Translations under genes and position numbers: made by a program
The notes under the pieces: generated by a model
What the model was told of the DNA's origin: nothing
The model's database searches: none
The model's input: the letters and a program-made list of their open reading frames with translations, nothing else
DNA from: Dyella ginsengisoli LA-4
GTDB lineage: Bacteria > Pseudomonadota > Gammaproteobacteria > Xanthomonadales > Rhodanobacteraceae
Assembly (NCBI RefSeq): GCF_000334915.1
Contig: NZ_AMSF01000085.1
Span: 60,572 to 124,571 of the forward strand
DNA length: 64,000 nucleotides
Direction: 5' to 3'
Part shown: positions 55,251 through 63,669 of the stretch, one piece after another
How positions within the stretch are numbered: position 1 is the first letter of the stretch
Layout: every line of letters begins with the position of its first letter

Positions 55251-56534
55251 TCAGTCCCGGGCCGGGGCAGGAGCCGGCTGGCCCGGGGGGCTCGACAGGC
55301 CGCCCAGCGCCGCGCGCAGGTCGTGACCGGTCGGCGGCTGGTACAGCGCCAGGCCAAACTCCGGCAGCAGCGCATAGAGGTGGTCGAAGATGTCGCTCTG
55401 GATGCCCTCGTAGGCGGCCCAGTCGGTGGTGTTGGTGAAGCAGTACAGCTCCAGCGGGATGCCCTGCGCGTCGCTGGCCAGCTGCCGCACCATGCAGGTC
55501 ATCTGGTGATGGATACGCGGGTGCTCCTTCAGGTAGGCGCTGACGTAGGCGCGGAAGCTGCCGAGGTTGGTCAGCCGGCGCCGGTTCACCGCCTGCTCGC
55601 CGGCCTCGCCGAGGCTGCGGTTCCACTCGGCCAGCTCGCTGTGCTTGGCGCCCAGGTACTCGCGCAACAGGCGGAAGCGGCCCAGTCGTTCAAGGCCCTC
55701 GGCATCGAGGAAATGCACGGTGGCCGCGTCGACCAGCAGCGCGCGCTTGATCCGCCGTCCGCCCGACTCGGCCATGCCGCGCCAGTTCTGGTAGCTCTCG
55801 GAGATCAGCTTCCAGGTCGGGATGGTGACGATGGTGCGGTCGAAGTTGCGCACCTTCACCGTGTACAGCGTGATGTCGATGACGTCGCCATCGGCGCCCG
55901 CGCCAGGCATGGTGATCCAGTCGCCGACCCGCAGCATGTCGTTGGAGGCGAGCTGGATGCCGGCGACGAAGCCCAGGATGGTGTCCTTGAACACCAGGAT
56001 CAGCACCGCCGACATGGCGCCCAGGCCGGACAGCAGCAGGCCGATCTTCTTGTCGGTGACCGCGCCGATGATCACCAGCGTGCCGATGATGAACAGCAAC
56101 AGCTTGCCGAGCTGGATCACGCCCTTGATCGGCCGCTGCGCGCTGCCCGGCGAGGCGCGGTACATGGTCTCCATCGCGGTGAGCGAGGCGCTCAGCGCCA
56201 TCACCAGGAACAGCACCATCAAGCCCAGTGCCACGTTGCCGCCCAGGCGACCCAGCGTCGGCGGCAGATCCGGCACCAGCGGCAGGCCGAACTGCACCAC
56301 CACGGTCGGCACCAGCCGCGCGACCCAGCGGAACACGCCGGCCTGGAACAATTCGTCGTCCCATTTCCACACCGTGCGCACCGCCATCGTGCGCACCACG
56401 CGGAACAGGATCAGTCGCGCCAGCAGGCCGGCCAGCCAGGCGACCACCAGCAACGCCGCGACGCCGATCGCGGTGTGCATCCAGGGCGCACGCGCCCACT
56501 CAGGCAGGGAATCCAAACTCATCTCCTCGGGCAT
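55251..56534 (-). CDS. Small-conductance mechanosensitive channel, YbdG-like
   Basis: MscS-superfamily channel of 427 residues, close to YbdG (415). Five N-terminal helices lead to the pore helix and the family core GLGAMSAVLILVFKDTILGF (about 170-190), then GDWITMPGAGADGDVIDI and NFDRTIVTIPTWKLISESYQNW. A C-terminal cytoplasmic domain of about 180 residues completes it. Probably gates under mild osmotic downshift. Start at 56534; no strong ribosome site, and an alternative ATG is at 56522. Confidence 0.9.
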   Translation of the reverse strand: MPEEMSLDSLPEWARAPWMHTAIGVAALLVVAWLAGLLARLILFRVVRTMAVRTVWKWDDELFQAGVFRWVARLVPTVVVQFGLPLVPDLPPTLGRLGGNVALGLMVLFLVMALSASLTAMETMYRASPGSAQRPIKGVIQLGKLLLFIIGTLVIIGAVTDKKIGLLLSGLGAMSAVLILVFKDTILGFVAGIQLASNDMLRVGDWITMPGAGADGDVIDITLYTVKVRNFDRTIVTIPTWKLISESYQNWRGMAESGGRRIKRALLVDAATVHFLDAEGLERLGRFRLLREYLGAKHSELAEWNRSLGEAGEQAVNRRRLTNLGSFRAYVSAYLKEHPRIHHQMTCMVRQLASDAQGIPLELYCFTNTTDWAAYEGIQSDIFDHLYALLPEFGLALYQPPTGHDLRAALGGLSSPPGQPAPAPARD

Positions 56535-56639
56535 CCCCGGGCACCGGGGGTGCAGGCACGCCGGCGCCGGTTCGGTGGCGGGGAACGCGCGCGCGGCCCA
56601 CCCGGGCCGCGCGGCGGGCGCCCATGGTACCAGCGGCGG

Positions 56640-56999
56640 CTACTGCGGCCGGACGCCGCGCTCGATGCGCACACCGACCGCCTTCGCCCCGCGCACGGCG
56701 CCGGGCTTGGACAGCTTCAGCCGCACCCAGGCCACGCCGAACTCCTCGCGGATGATCGCCGCGCAGCGCTCGGCGAGCGTCTCCACCAGCCCGAAACTGG
56801 ATTCGCCCACGTAGGCCATCAGCCGCTTGGACACGTCCTTGTAGTTGAGCGTGTCGGCGATGTCGTCGGTCGCCGCCGGACGGGTGTTGTCGAACGCCAT
56901 CTCGATGTCGAACGACAGCGTCTGGCGCACCCGCCGCTCCCAGTCATAGATGCCGATGACGGTATCGATGCGCAGGTCTTCGATGAAAACGATGTCCAT
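56640..56999 (-). CDS. folB: Dihydroneopterin aldolase
   Basis: Converts 7,8-dihydroneopterin to the 6-hydroxymethyl pterin plus glycolaldehyde, the step before FolK. The 119-residue protein has DLRIDTVIGIYDWERR (8-23), TLNYKDVSKRL, SSFGLVETLAERCAAII with the conserved Glu, and the closing KLSKPGAV strand. It lies 105 bases upstream of the mscS-like gene on the same strand, so folB, the channel gene and folK form one likely transcript. Confidence 0.94.
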   Translation of the reverse strand: MDIVFIEDLRIDTVIGIYDWERRVRQTLSFDIEMAFDNTRPAATDDIADTLNYKDVSKRLMAYVGESSFGLVETLAERCAAIIREEFGVAWVRLKLSKPGAVRGAKAVGVRIERGVRPQ

Positions 57000-57099
57000 G
57001 GGCGGCCGGGAGTCGGGAAGGGGAATGGGGAATCGTAAGAGCGACGGGCGTTCTACGCGAAACGCAGGGGCTTCCGATGCCCGCCCATCGAATCCGGGC

Positions 57100-58155
57100 T
57101 CAAACGGCCGGCGGCAGGCTTTCCAGGTCCCAGCGCGGGAACACCTGCACGGTGGCGTCCTGGTGCTGGCCGTGGGCCAGCCGGATCGCGCCGGCCAGCG
57201 CGATCATCGCGCCGTTGTCGGTGCAGAACGCCAGCCGCGGAAAATAGGTGCGGAAGCCGTCCTGGTCGCCGGCCGCGGCCAGTTCGGCGCGCAGGCGGCG
57301 GTTGGCGCCCACGCCGCCGGCGATCACCAGCCGCGCCGCGCCGGTGGCTTCCAGCGCGCGCCGGCACTTGATCACCAGCGTGTCGACGATCGCCTCCTCG
57401 AAGGCCAGCGCCACGTCGGCGCGGGTCTGCTCGGTCCGGTCGCTGCCCTGCCAGGCCAGCAGCACCTGGGTTTTCAGGCCGGAAAAGCTGAAATCCAATC
57501 CCGGCCGGTCGGTCATCGGCCGCGAGAAGCGGAACGCGCCCGGCCTTCCCTGCCCGGCCAGCGCGGCCAGCGCCGGGCCGCCGGGATACGGCAGGCCCAT
57601 CAGCTTGGCGGTCTTATCGAAGGCCTCGCCGGCGGCGTCGTCCAGCGTGTCGCCGAGGATGCGGTAGCGGCCGATGCCGGCCACTTCGACCAGCATCGAA
57701 TGCCCACCGGACACCAGCAGCGCCACGAACGGCGGCTCGGGCGGATCGGCTTCCAGCAGCGGCGCCAGCAGGTGGCCCTCCATGTGGTGCACACCCACCG
57801 CCGGCACGCCCAGCGCCCAGGCCATCGCCCGCGCCGCCGAGGCGCCGACCAGCAGGGCGCCGGCCAGCCCGGGGCCGGCGGTGTAGGCCACGCCCGCCAG
57901 ATCCTGTGGTTCCAGACCGGCCGCGGCGAGGGTCTCGCGTACCAGCGGCATCAGCTTGCGCACGTGGTCGCGGCTGGCCAGTTCCGGCACCACGCCGCCG
58001 TAGTCGGCATGCAGCTTGATCTGGCTGTACAGGGTGTGGGCCAGCAGGCCCTCGCCGGGCGCCTCCGGCTGCCAGCGCAGCAGGGCCACGCCAGTCTCGT
58101 CGCAGGAGGTCTCGATGCCGAGCACCGGACCGGTGACGGCTGGCCCTGCGGGCAC
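57100..58155 (-). CDS. tsaD: tRNA N6-adenosine threonylcarbamoyltransferase TsaD
   Basis: Catalytic subunit for t6A37 formation in ANN-decoding tRNAs, an ASKHA-fold ATPase. [15 protein letters not shown] opens the fold, [12 protein letters not shown] gives the metal-binding His pair, and [13 protein letters not shown] and [13 protein letters not shown] form the nucleotide sites. The N-terminus is uncertain: GTG 58155 gives 351 residues, with a nearby TTG at 58179 as alternative; E. coli has 337. It is divergent from rpsU, the conserved arrangement. Confidence 0.93.
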   Translation of the reverse strand: MPAGPAVTGPVLGIETSCDETGVALLRWQPEAPGEGLLAHTLYSQIKLHADYGGVVPELASRDHVRKLMPLVRETLAAAGLEPQDLAGVAYTAGPGLAGALLVGASAARAMAWALGVPAVGVHHMEGHLLAPLLEADPPEPPFVALLVSGGHSMLVEVAGIGRYRILGDTLDDAAGEAFDKTAKLMGLPYPGGPALAALAGQGRPGAFRFSRPMTDRPGLDFSFSGLKTQVLLAWQGSDRTEQTRADVALAFEEAIVDTLVIKCRRALEATGAARLVIAGGVGANRRLRAELAAAGDQDGFRTYFPRLAFCTDNGAMIALAGAIRLAHGQHQDATVQVFPRWDLESLPPAV

Positions 58156-58157
58156 CT

Positions 58158-58187
58158 TTGAAAAATCCGTGTTACCCAAGTTATACT
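58158..58187 (+). promoter_or_regulatory. Strong promoter of rpsU
   Basis: TTGAAA (58158-58163), 18 bases, TATACT (58182-58187). Both boxes match consensus at 5/6. The leader is about 40 bases and contains CGGAGA before the ATG. The -35 lies right at the start of tsaD on the other strand. Confidence 0.7.
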
Positions 58188-58233
58188 TCGCGGCTCGCCC
58201 GATCAGACGGGCAGATTACCACCCGGAGATTCC

Positions 58234-58449
58234 ATGCCCAACGTTAAAGTTCGCGAGAACGAGCCGTTCGAGCTTGCTCTGCGCCGTTTCAAGCGTACCT
58301 GCGAAAAGGCCGGTGTGCTTGCCGAAACCCGCAAGCGCGAGTTCTATGAAAAGCCGACCCAGGAGCGCAAGCGCAAGCGCGCTGCCGCGGTGAAGCGTCA
58401 CCTGCGCCGCCTGTCGCGCGACACCACGCGCCGTACCCGCCTGTACTGA
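58234..58449 (+). CDS. rpsU: 30S ribosomal protein S21
   Basis: A 71-residue small-subunit protein needed for initiation on natural mRNAs. [41 protein letters not shown] and the basic C-terminus RRTRLY are diagnostic (shown for identity in parts). It is the head of the macromolecular-synthesis block rpsU-yqeY-dnaG. A GTCCGC / GCGGAC hairpin follows at about 58457-58475. Confidence 0.97.
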   Translation: MPNVKVRENEPFELALRRFKRTCEKAGVLAETRKREFYEKPTQERKRKRAAAVKRHLRRLSRDTTRRTRLY

Positions 58450-58629
58450 GTCACGGCGTCCGCCCCGCGCGGACGTCCGGGCCGCGGCGCCTCGAGCGCC
58501 GGTCACGGTCCCTCGGCAGCTGGCGCGTCGATCCGCCGCCGCTGCGACAGCACCAAGCACTGGCCGACGCTGCCCCGCGCAGCGCCGGCCTTGTGCGTTT
58601 GTGCCCCCCCTTGCCCGGAGCCCTTCGCG

Positions 58630-59076
58630 ATGTCGACCAAGCAGCAGCTCACCGAGGACATGAAGGCCGCCATGCGCGGCGGCGACAAACACAAGCTCGG
58701 CGTGGTCCGGCTGATCCTGGCCGCGATCAAGCAGCGCGAGGTGGACGAGCGGATCGAGCTGGACGACGCCCAGGTGCTGGCCGTGCTGGAAAAGATGGTC
58801 AAGCAGCGCAAGGACTCGATCAGCCAGTACGAGGCCGCCGCCCGCGAGGACTTGGCCGAGGTCGAGCGCGCCGAGATGGCGGTGATCGAGACCTACCTGC
58901 CGGCCAAGCTGGACGACGCCGAGCTGGACGCGCTGATCGAGGCCGCGATCGCCGAAACCGGCGCCAGCTCCGCCCGCGACATGGGCAAGGTGGTCGGCGT
59001 GGTGAAGGCCAAGGCTGCCGGCCGCGCCGACATGAGCGTGGCTTCGGCCCGCATCAAGGCACGCCTGGCCGGCTGA
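58630..59076 (+). CDS. yqeY: GatB/YqeY domain protein
   Basis: A 148-residue all-helical protein homologous to the tail domain of GatB but free-standing. LKLGVVRLILAAIKQREVD-like segment near 30, the ETYLPAKLDDAELD region and the C-terminal GRADMSVASARIKARL motif are typical. Its role in bacteria is not established; tRNA binding is presumed. The ATG at 58630 is preferred over a start 39 bases upstream. It is placed between rpsU and dnaG as in many proteobacteria. Confidence 0.93.
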   Translation: MSTKQQLTEDMKAAMRGGDKHKLGVVRLILAAIKQREVDERIELDDAQVLAVLEKMVKQRKDSISQYEAAAREDLAEVERAEMAVIETYLPAKLDDAELDALIEAAIAETGASSARDMGKVVGVVKAKAAGRADMSVASARIKARLAG

Positions 59077-59212
59077 ACCCCGCCGCCCCGCGGACCGGTG
59101 CGCCCGTCGTGAGCCGGTCCGTCACATCGCCCAGCACCGGCCTTCACGGCCGGCCGTCTACAAAGGTGCCCTTGTCCAACGGCGGCCGCGCCGCGGCCGG
59201 AGGGGAACCTGC

Positions 59213-59383
59213 ATGTTGAAGTGGGCCATCATTTTCGCCGTCATCTCGCTGGTCACCGGCCTGATGGGATTCCGCGGCGTCGCCGGCGTCACCGGCACCA
59301 TCGCCAAGGTGCTGTTCGCGATCTTCCTGATCCTGTTCCTGATCGCCCTGCTGGCGGTGATCGGCGTGCTCCACATCCTCTAA
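59213..59383 (+). CDS. DUF1328 membrane micropeptide (YtjA-like)
   Basis: A 56-residue two-helix membrane protein (MLKWAIIFAVISLVTGLMGF, then AKVLFAIFLILFLIALLAV). It starts at ATG 59213 with GGAGGGG upstream and ends at TAA 59383. The Gly-rich turn RGVAGVTGTIA between the helices is the DUF1328 signature. Function unknown; family members are often stress-induced and occur beside core genes. It lies 136 bases after yqeY. Confidence 0.85.
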   Translation: MLKWAIIFAVISLVTGLMGFRGVAGVTGTIAKVLFAIFLILFLIALLAVIGVLHIL

Positions 59384-59426
59384 CGGCAGCTGGCCGGGAG
59401 GAACGCTCCGACCGCCCCTCCCGCAT

Positions 59427-61175
59427 TCAGTCGCCGCCGTCGCCGGCCAGCAGGGTGGCGGCCCGGACCAGCGCCGGATCGCGTCCCGCACGCAGGTCGT
59501 CGAGCGTGGTCGCCACCGGCACGTCCGGCGCGATCCCGGTACCGACGAAATCGGTGCCGTCGGGCCAGGTGTCACGCTTGGCGCAGATCCGCGCATGCCC
59601 GCCTCCGGGCAGGTCGATCTGCAGCGGCTCGCCGGTGCTGCCACCGGTGGTCTCGCCGATCAACAGACCTCGCTTCATCAGCTTGAACGAAACCACGAAG
59701 TCCTCGCCGGCGGAGAACGTCCGCGGGCCGGCCAGCACGGCCACCGGGCCCCGGAAATGCACCTCGCGCGGCTGTTCGAACGGCCTCGACGCCAGGGCCC
59801 GCCAAGCGACATAGGAGCCGCCTCCGGCGCGGAATGCCGGGACGTACTCGAGCGAACGGTGCGCTTCCCCCTGGATCGGCTGGTCGGAGAGGTAGGAAAG
59901 GATGTCCAGCCCATAGGAATCAGACCCGCCACCGTTGCTGCGCACGTCGAGGATCAGGCCCTTGGCGGCGAGGATCTGCGGCAGGTGCTCGGCGAACGCC
60001 CTCGGCCCTGCATCATCCGCGAACTCGTTGACGGCGAGATAGGCGATGTTCCCCGGCAGCATCCGCCACTGCACCGCCGCAAGGCGGCTGGCACGGGGAT
60101 CCCGCTCGCGCGAGAGGTCTGCCGTGTAGGTGCTGCCATCGGCGTGGCGCAGATTGAGCCGTACCGGCTTGCGATGATCGCCGGACAGCAGCTGGTAGTC
60201 GTACATCCGTACATGCCGATCCTGCGCCGTGGAGCTGCTGACGTAGGGTGCGACACGCGTGCGGGCGTACTGCCGCACCGGCTCGCCATCGATCGCGAGC
60301 AGTTCGTCACCGACCCGGAGGCCCTTGGCCGCCACCGCCGGACTGCCCACCCAGGTCACCGCTACCTGCCCGCCCTCGAGCAGCGCGGTGCGCAACGGCG
60401 GTCGGGCGTAGAACTCGTTGGCGATCGCATCCGGCGGGTCGATGTCCGTGTGGCCATCGTGCAGCAGCGGGGCGAAGCGCATCATCACGTCGTAGTAGTC
60501 GTGCAGCGACTTGGCGGCGATCACCCGGGGCAGGAAATCCAGGTAGGCCTGGTTCCAGTCCAGCCCGGGCACCTGGTCGAAATAGACGAAGTTGTAGCGA
60601 GCCTCGGACCAGAACAGCGACAGCCCGGCGACGCGCTGCGCCTCGGTCAGGCCGGAGGCGGGCAATGGCATCAGCGCAGAAGCCTTCCAGCGTCGGTCGA
60701 TCCGCCGCAGGTCGGCGATCAGCGCCTGGAAGCGCGGTTCATCCTGAAGCGGCTTCAGGTCCGGCATCTTCAGCAGGAAATCGGCGTAGTCGGCATACCG
60801 GGGCCCGCGGCGCAGGCGTTCCAGCGCACCCAGTGCCGCGGCACGATCACCCAACACCACTTCGGCGACGGCCTGCCGCAGCACCGCGTCGAAGCGGCGA
60901 TCCTCGGCACGCCCGAGCAAGACCACGTCATCGCGCAGGCCGGCTTCCAGCGCGCCCAGCTCGGCCTGCGACTGCACGGCCAACTGGAGCGCCTTGCGCG
61001 CATCGTCACTGGAAGGGGCAGGCCCGTGCGGCGGATGGAGAAGCCGGTAGGCCTCGTTGTTCAGATCCTGCACGTGTGCGTAGCGTTGGGCAGGCGTCTC
61101 GGCGACCTCCCGTGCCTGCAAACCGCCGGCCAGCACCAGCAGCATGAATCCCCCGATCAGCCAGCGTCCCTGCAT
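59427..61175 (-). CDS. S41 family peptidase with PDZ domain
   Basis: A 582-residue exported protease. A signal peptide (about 3-20) is followed by a helical N-terminal domain, a PDZ-like segment (GSPAVAAKGLRVGDELLAIDG) and the S41 core (ILDVRSNGGGSDSYGLDIL; nucleophile Ser in GPRTFSAGEDFVVS). Tail-specific proteases of this type form the Ser-Lys or Ser-His-Glu site. Substrate unknown. GGAGGGGGAG precedes ATG 61175. It lies on the opposite strand inside the rpsU-yqeY-dnaG block. Confidence 0.87.
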   Translation of the reverse strand: MQGRWLIGGFMLLVLAGGLQAREVAETPAQRYAHVQDLNNEAYRLLHPPHGPAPSSDDARKALQLAVQSQAELGALEAGLRDDVVLLGRAEDRRFDAVLRQAVAEVVLGDRAAALGALERLRRGPRYADYADFLLKMPDLKPLQDEPRFQALIADLRRIDRRWKASALMPLPASGLTEAQRVAGLSLFWSEARYNFVYFDQVPGLDWNQAYLDFLPRVIAAKSLHDYYDVMMRFAPLLHDGHTDIDPPDAIANEFYARPPLRTALLEGGQVAVTWVGSPAVAAKGLRVGDELLAIDGEPVRQYARTRVAPYVSSSTAQDRHVRMYDYQLLSGDHRKPVRLNLRHADGSTYTADLSRERDPRASRLAAVQWRMLPGNIAYLAVNEFADDAGPRAFAEHLPQILAAKGLILDVRSNGGGSDSYGLDILSYLSDQPIQGEAHRSLEYVPAFRAGGGSYVAWRALASRPFEQPREVHFRGPVAVLAGPRTFSAGEDFVVSFKLMKRGLLIGETTGGSTGEPLQIDLPGGGHARICAKRDTWPDGTDFVGTGIAPDVPVATTLDDLRAGRDPALVRAATLLAGDGGD

Positions 61176-61245
61176 CTCCCCCTCCCTCGCTCCATCGATC
61201 CGTGCGGCGGCCATCCGCCGTTCCAGCGGCTAGACTAGCAAGCCC

Positions 61246-62979
61246 ATGCGCGGCCGTATTCCCGACAGCTTCATCGATGAACTGCTTGCCCGCGTCGACA
61301 TCGTCGACGTGATCGAGCGGCGTGTGCCGTTGAAGAAGGCCGGGCGCGAATGGACCGCCTGCTGTCCGTTCCACGACGAGCGCTCGCCGTCGTTCTACGT
61401 CAGCCCGGCCAAGCAGTTCTATCACTGCTTCGGCTGCGGCGTGCACGGCAGCGCGGTGAAGTTCCTGATGGAGTACGAGCGGCTGGAATTCCCCGACGCG
61501 GTGGAGGAGCTGGCCCAGTCGGTCGGCCTCACCGTGCCGCGCGAGGGCGGCCGCGACGAGCGCCCGCGCGAGGACAAGACCGACCTCTACGCCCTGCTCG
61601 ACGCCGCCGCGAACTGGTACCAGCAGCAGCTGCCGAAGAGCACCGACGCACAGGCCTACTGCAGGAAGCGCGGGCTCGACGCCGACACCATCGCGCGCTT
61701 CCGCCTCGGCTGGGCGCCGGCCGGCTTCGACGGCGTGATCAAGGCGCTGGGTACCAACGAGAAGCGGCTGCAGCTGCTCAACGAAGCCGGCATGGTCGCC
61801 AGCAACGAGCGCGGCAACAAGTACGACCGCTTCCGCGAGCGGCTGATGTTCCCGATCCTCGACCGCCGCGGCCGGGTGATCGCCTTCGGCGGCCGCGTGC
61901 TGCAGAGCGAACAAGGCCCGAAATACCTCAACTCGCCCGAGACGCCGCTGTTCCACAAGGGCCGCGAACTGTTCGCGCTGTGGCAGGTGAAACAGGCCAA
62001 CGCCAAGCTCGAGCGCATCGTGGTGGTCGAGGGCTACATGGACGTGATCGCCCTGCACCAGGCCGGCCTGCCGATCGCGGTGGCCACGCTGGGCACGGCG
62101 ACCACGCCCGAGCACACCGAGATCCTGTTCCGCGCCGCACCCGACGTGGTGTTCTGCTTCGACGGCGACCGCGCCGGTCGCGCCGCCGCGTGGAAGGCGC
62201 TGGATGCCGCGCTGCCGCGGCTGCGCGACGGCCGCCAGGCCTACTTCCTGTTCCTGCCCGACGGCGAGGACCCGGACTCGCTGGTGCGCAAGGAAGGCAG
62301 GGAAGGCTTCGAGAAGCGGATCAAGGAAGCCACGCCGCTGTCGGACTACTTCTTCGGCGAGCTGTCGCACGACGTCAACCTGTCCAGCCTCGACGGCCGC
62401 GCGCGACTGGCCGAACGAGCGCGCCCGCTGATCGCGCGGCTGCCCGACGGCGCCTTCCGCGACCTGATGGCGCAGGAGCTGGAAAAACGCAGCGGTGCCC
62501 GCGCCCAGTTCGAGACCCCGCCACCGCAGCGCGCGGTGCAGCGACCGGTCGCGGTGCAGCGCTCGCTGGTGCGCAGCGCGATCGCCCTGCTGCTGGGCCA
62601 GCCCGGACTGGCGGACGAGGTCGCCAAGCCGTATGGCTTCCTGCGCCTGGACAAGCCCGGGGTGGAGCTGCTGGCCGAACTGGTCGACCTGGCCCGCAGC
62701 CGGCCAGGCGCCAACCCGGCGAGCCTGGTCGAACACTTCACCGGCCGCCCCGAGTACGCCGCGCTGCAGAAGCTGCTGGCCGCCGCCACGGTGGGCGAGC
62801 CGGAGGCGCAGCGGATCGAGTTCCTCGACGCGCTGTCGCGGATGGAACAGCAGGCGGTGGCACAGCGTCGCGACGCCCTGGTGGCGAAGAGCCGCGACGG
62901 CGGCCTGACCGACGCCGAGAAGACCGAGCTGCGCGCACTGCTGGCGGCCAAGCACACCCCCGTGGCGGCACCGGAATGA
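61246..62979 (+). CDS. dnaG: DNA primase
   Basis: Synthesises RNA primers at replication forks. At 577 residues it matches E. coli DnaG (581). The zinc-binding domain is CCPFHDERSPSFYVSP with HCFGCG (about 39-64), the RNA polymerase core has RFRERLMFPILDRRGRVIAFGGRVL (about 190-215) and the TOPRIM motif VVEGYMDVIALHQAG near 260. A C-terminal DnaB-interaction domain of about 130 residues is present. Next on the same strand is a DedA gene, not rpoD. Confidence 0.96.
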   Translation: MRGRIPDSFIDELLARVDIVDVIERRVPLKKAGREWTACCPFHDERSPSFYVSPAKQFYHCFGCGVHGSAVKFLMEYERLEFPDAVEELAQSVGLTVPREGGRDERPREDKTDLYALLDAAANWYQQQLPKSTDAQAYCRKRGLDADTIARFRLGWAPAGFDGVIKALGTNEKRLQLLNEAGMVASNERGNKYDRFRERLMFPILDRRGRVIAFGGRVLQSEQGPKYLNSPETPLFHKGRELFALWQVKQANAKLERIVVVEGYMDVIALHQAGLPIAVATLGTATTPEHTEILFRAAPDVVFCFDGDRAGRAAAWKALDAALPRLRDGRQAYFLFLPDGEDPDSLVRKEGREGFEKRIKEATPLSDYFFGELSHDVNLSSLDGRARLAERARPLIARLPDGAFRDLMAQELEKRSGARAQFETPPPQRAVQRPVAVQRSLVRSAIALLLGQPGLADEVAKPYGFLRLDKPGVELLAELVDLARSRPGANPASLVEHFTGRPEYAALQKLLAAATVGEPEAQRIEFLDALSRMEQQAVAQRRDALVAKSRDGGLTDAEKTELRALLAAKHTPVAAPE

Positions 62980-63019
62980 CACGTGGAGACGCCGATGCCG
63001 CGCAGGCGATGGAGCGCTG

Positions 63020-63634
63020 ATGAATCTGCTTGAGCGGCTGGTCGGCATCTTCGCCGAACACGGTTACCTGTCGGTGTTCATCGCACTGCTGCTGTGCGGT
63101 GCGGGCGTGCCGCTGCCGGAGGACATCACCCTGGTCGCCGGTGGCGTGATCGCCGGGCTCGGCTACGCCAACGTGCACGTGATGGTGGGCGTGACGATGG
63201 TCGGCGTGCTGGTGGGCGACGCCACCATGTTCATGCTCGGCCACCATTTCGGCGGCCGCATCCTGCGACTGCGGCTGTTCGCCTGGCTGCTGCCGCCGGC
63301 CCGCTACGCCAAGGTGCAGCAGAAGTTCGAGCGCTACGGCAACCGGCTGATGTTCGTCGCGCGTTTCCTGCCCGGCATGCGCACCGCGGTGTTCATCACC
63401 GCCGGTGCCACCCACCGCGTGTCGTTCTGGCGCTTTCTGCTGCTGGACGGGCTGGCCGCGCTGATCAGCGTGCCGCTGTGGGTGTACCTGGGCTACCTGG
63501 GCGCGGACAACCGCGCGTGGCTGACCAAGTGGATCCATCGCGGTCAGGGTGGCCTGTGGATCGTGCTCGGCGTGGTGCTGGTGCTGGCCGCGTGGCTCTG
63601 GTGGCGCCGCCGCCAGCGCTGCAACGAGGAGTGA
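63020..63634 (+). CDS. DedA family membrane protein
   Basis: A 204-residue inner-membrane protein of the DedA (SNARE-associated) family, proposed flippases or transporters affecting undecaprenyl-phosphate recycling and membrane potential. GAGVPLPEDITLVAGGVIA (about 30-48) and the conserved re-entrant segment FVARFLPGMRTAVFITAG with Arg are both present. Five hydrophobic helices are predicted. It starts 40 bases after dnaG and is likely co-transcribed with it. Confidence 0.9.
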   Translation: MNLLERLVGIFAEHGYLSVFIALLLCGAGVPLPEDITLVAGGVIAGLGYANVHVMVGVTMVGVLVGDATMFMLGHHFGGRILRLRLFAWLLPPARYAKVQQKFERYGNRLMFVARFLPGMRTAVFITAGATHRVSFWRFLLLDGLAALISVPLWVYLGYLGADNRAWLTKWIHRGQGGLWIVLGVVLVLAAWLWWRRRQRCNEE

Positions 63635-63661
63635 GGCGGGAGGCTTCCGCAGCCTCCCGCC
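63635..63661. terminator. Hairpin between dedA-like gene and convergent gene
   Basis: GGCGGGAGGCT-TCCGC-AGCCTCCCGCC forms an 11-bp stem immediately after the TGA. It can serve both convergent genes, though it has no U-tract. Confidence 0.6.
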
Positions 63662-63669
63662 CGAACCGC

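Noticed and set aside
58157..58179. TTG start of tsaD at 58179
   Set aside because: It has no ribosome site and lies across the rpsU promoter; GTG 58155 gives a length nearer the family. The choice stays uncertain.
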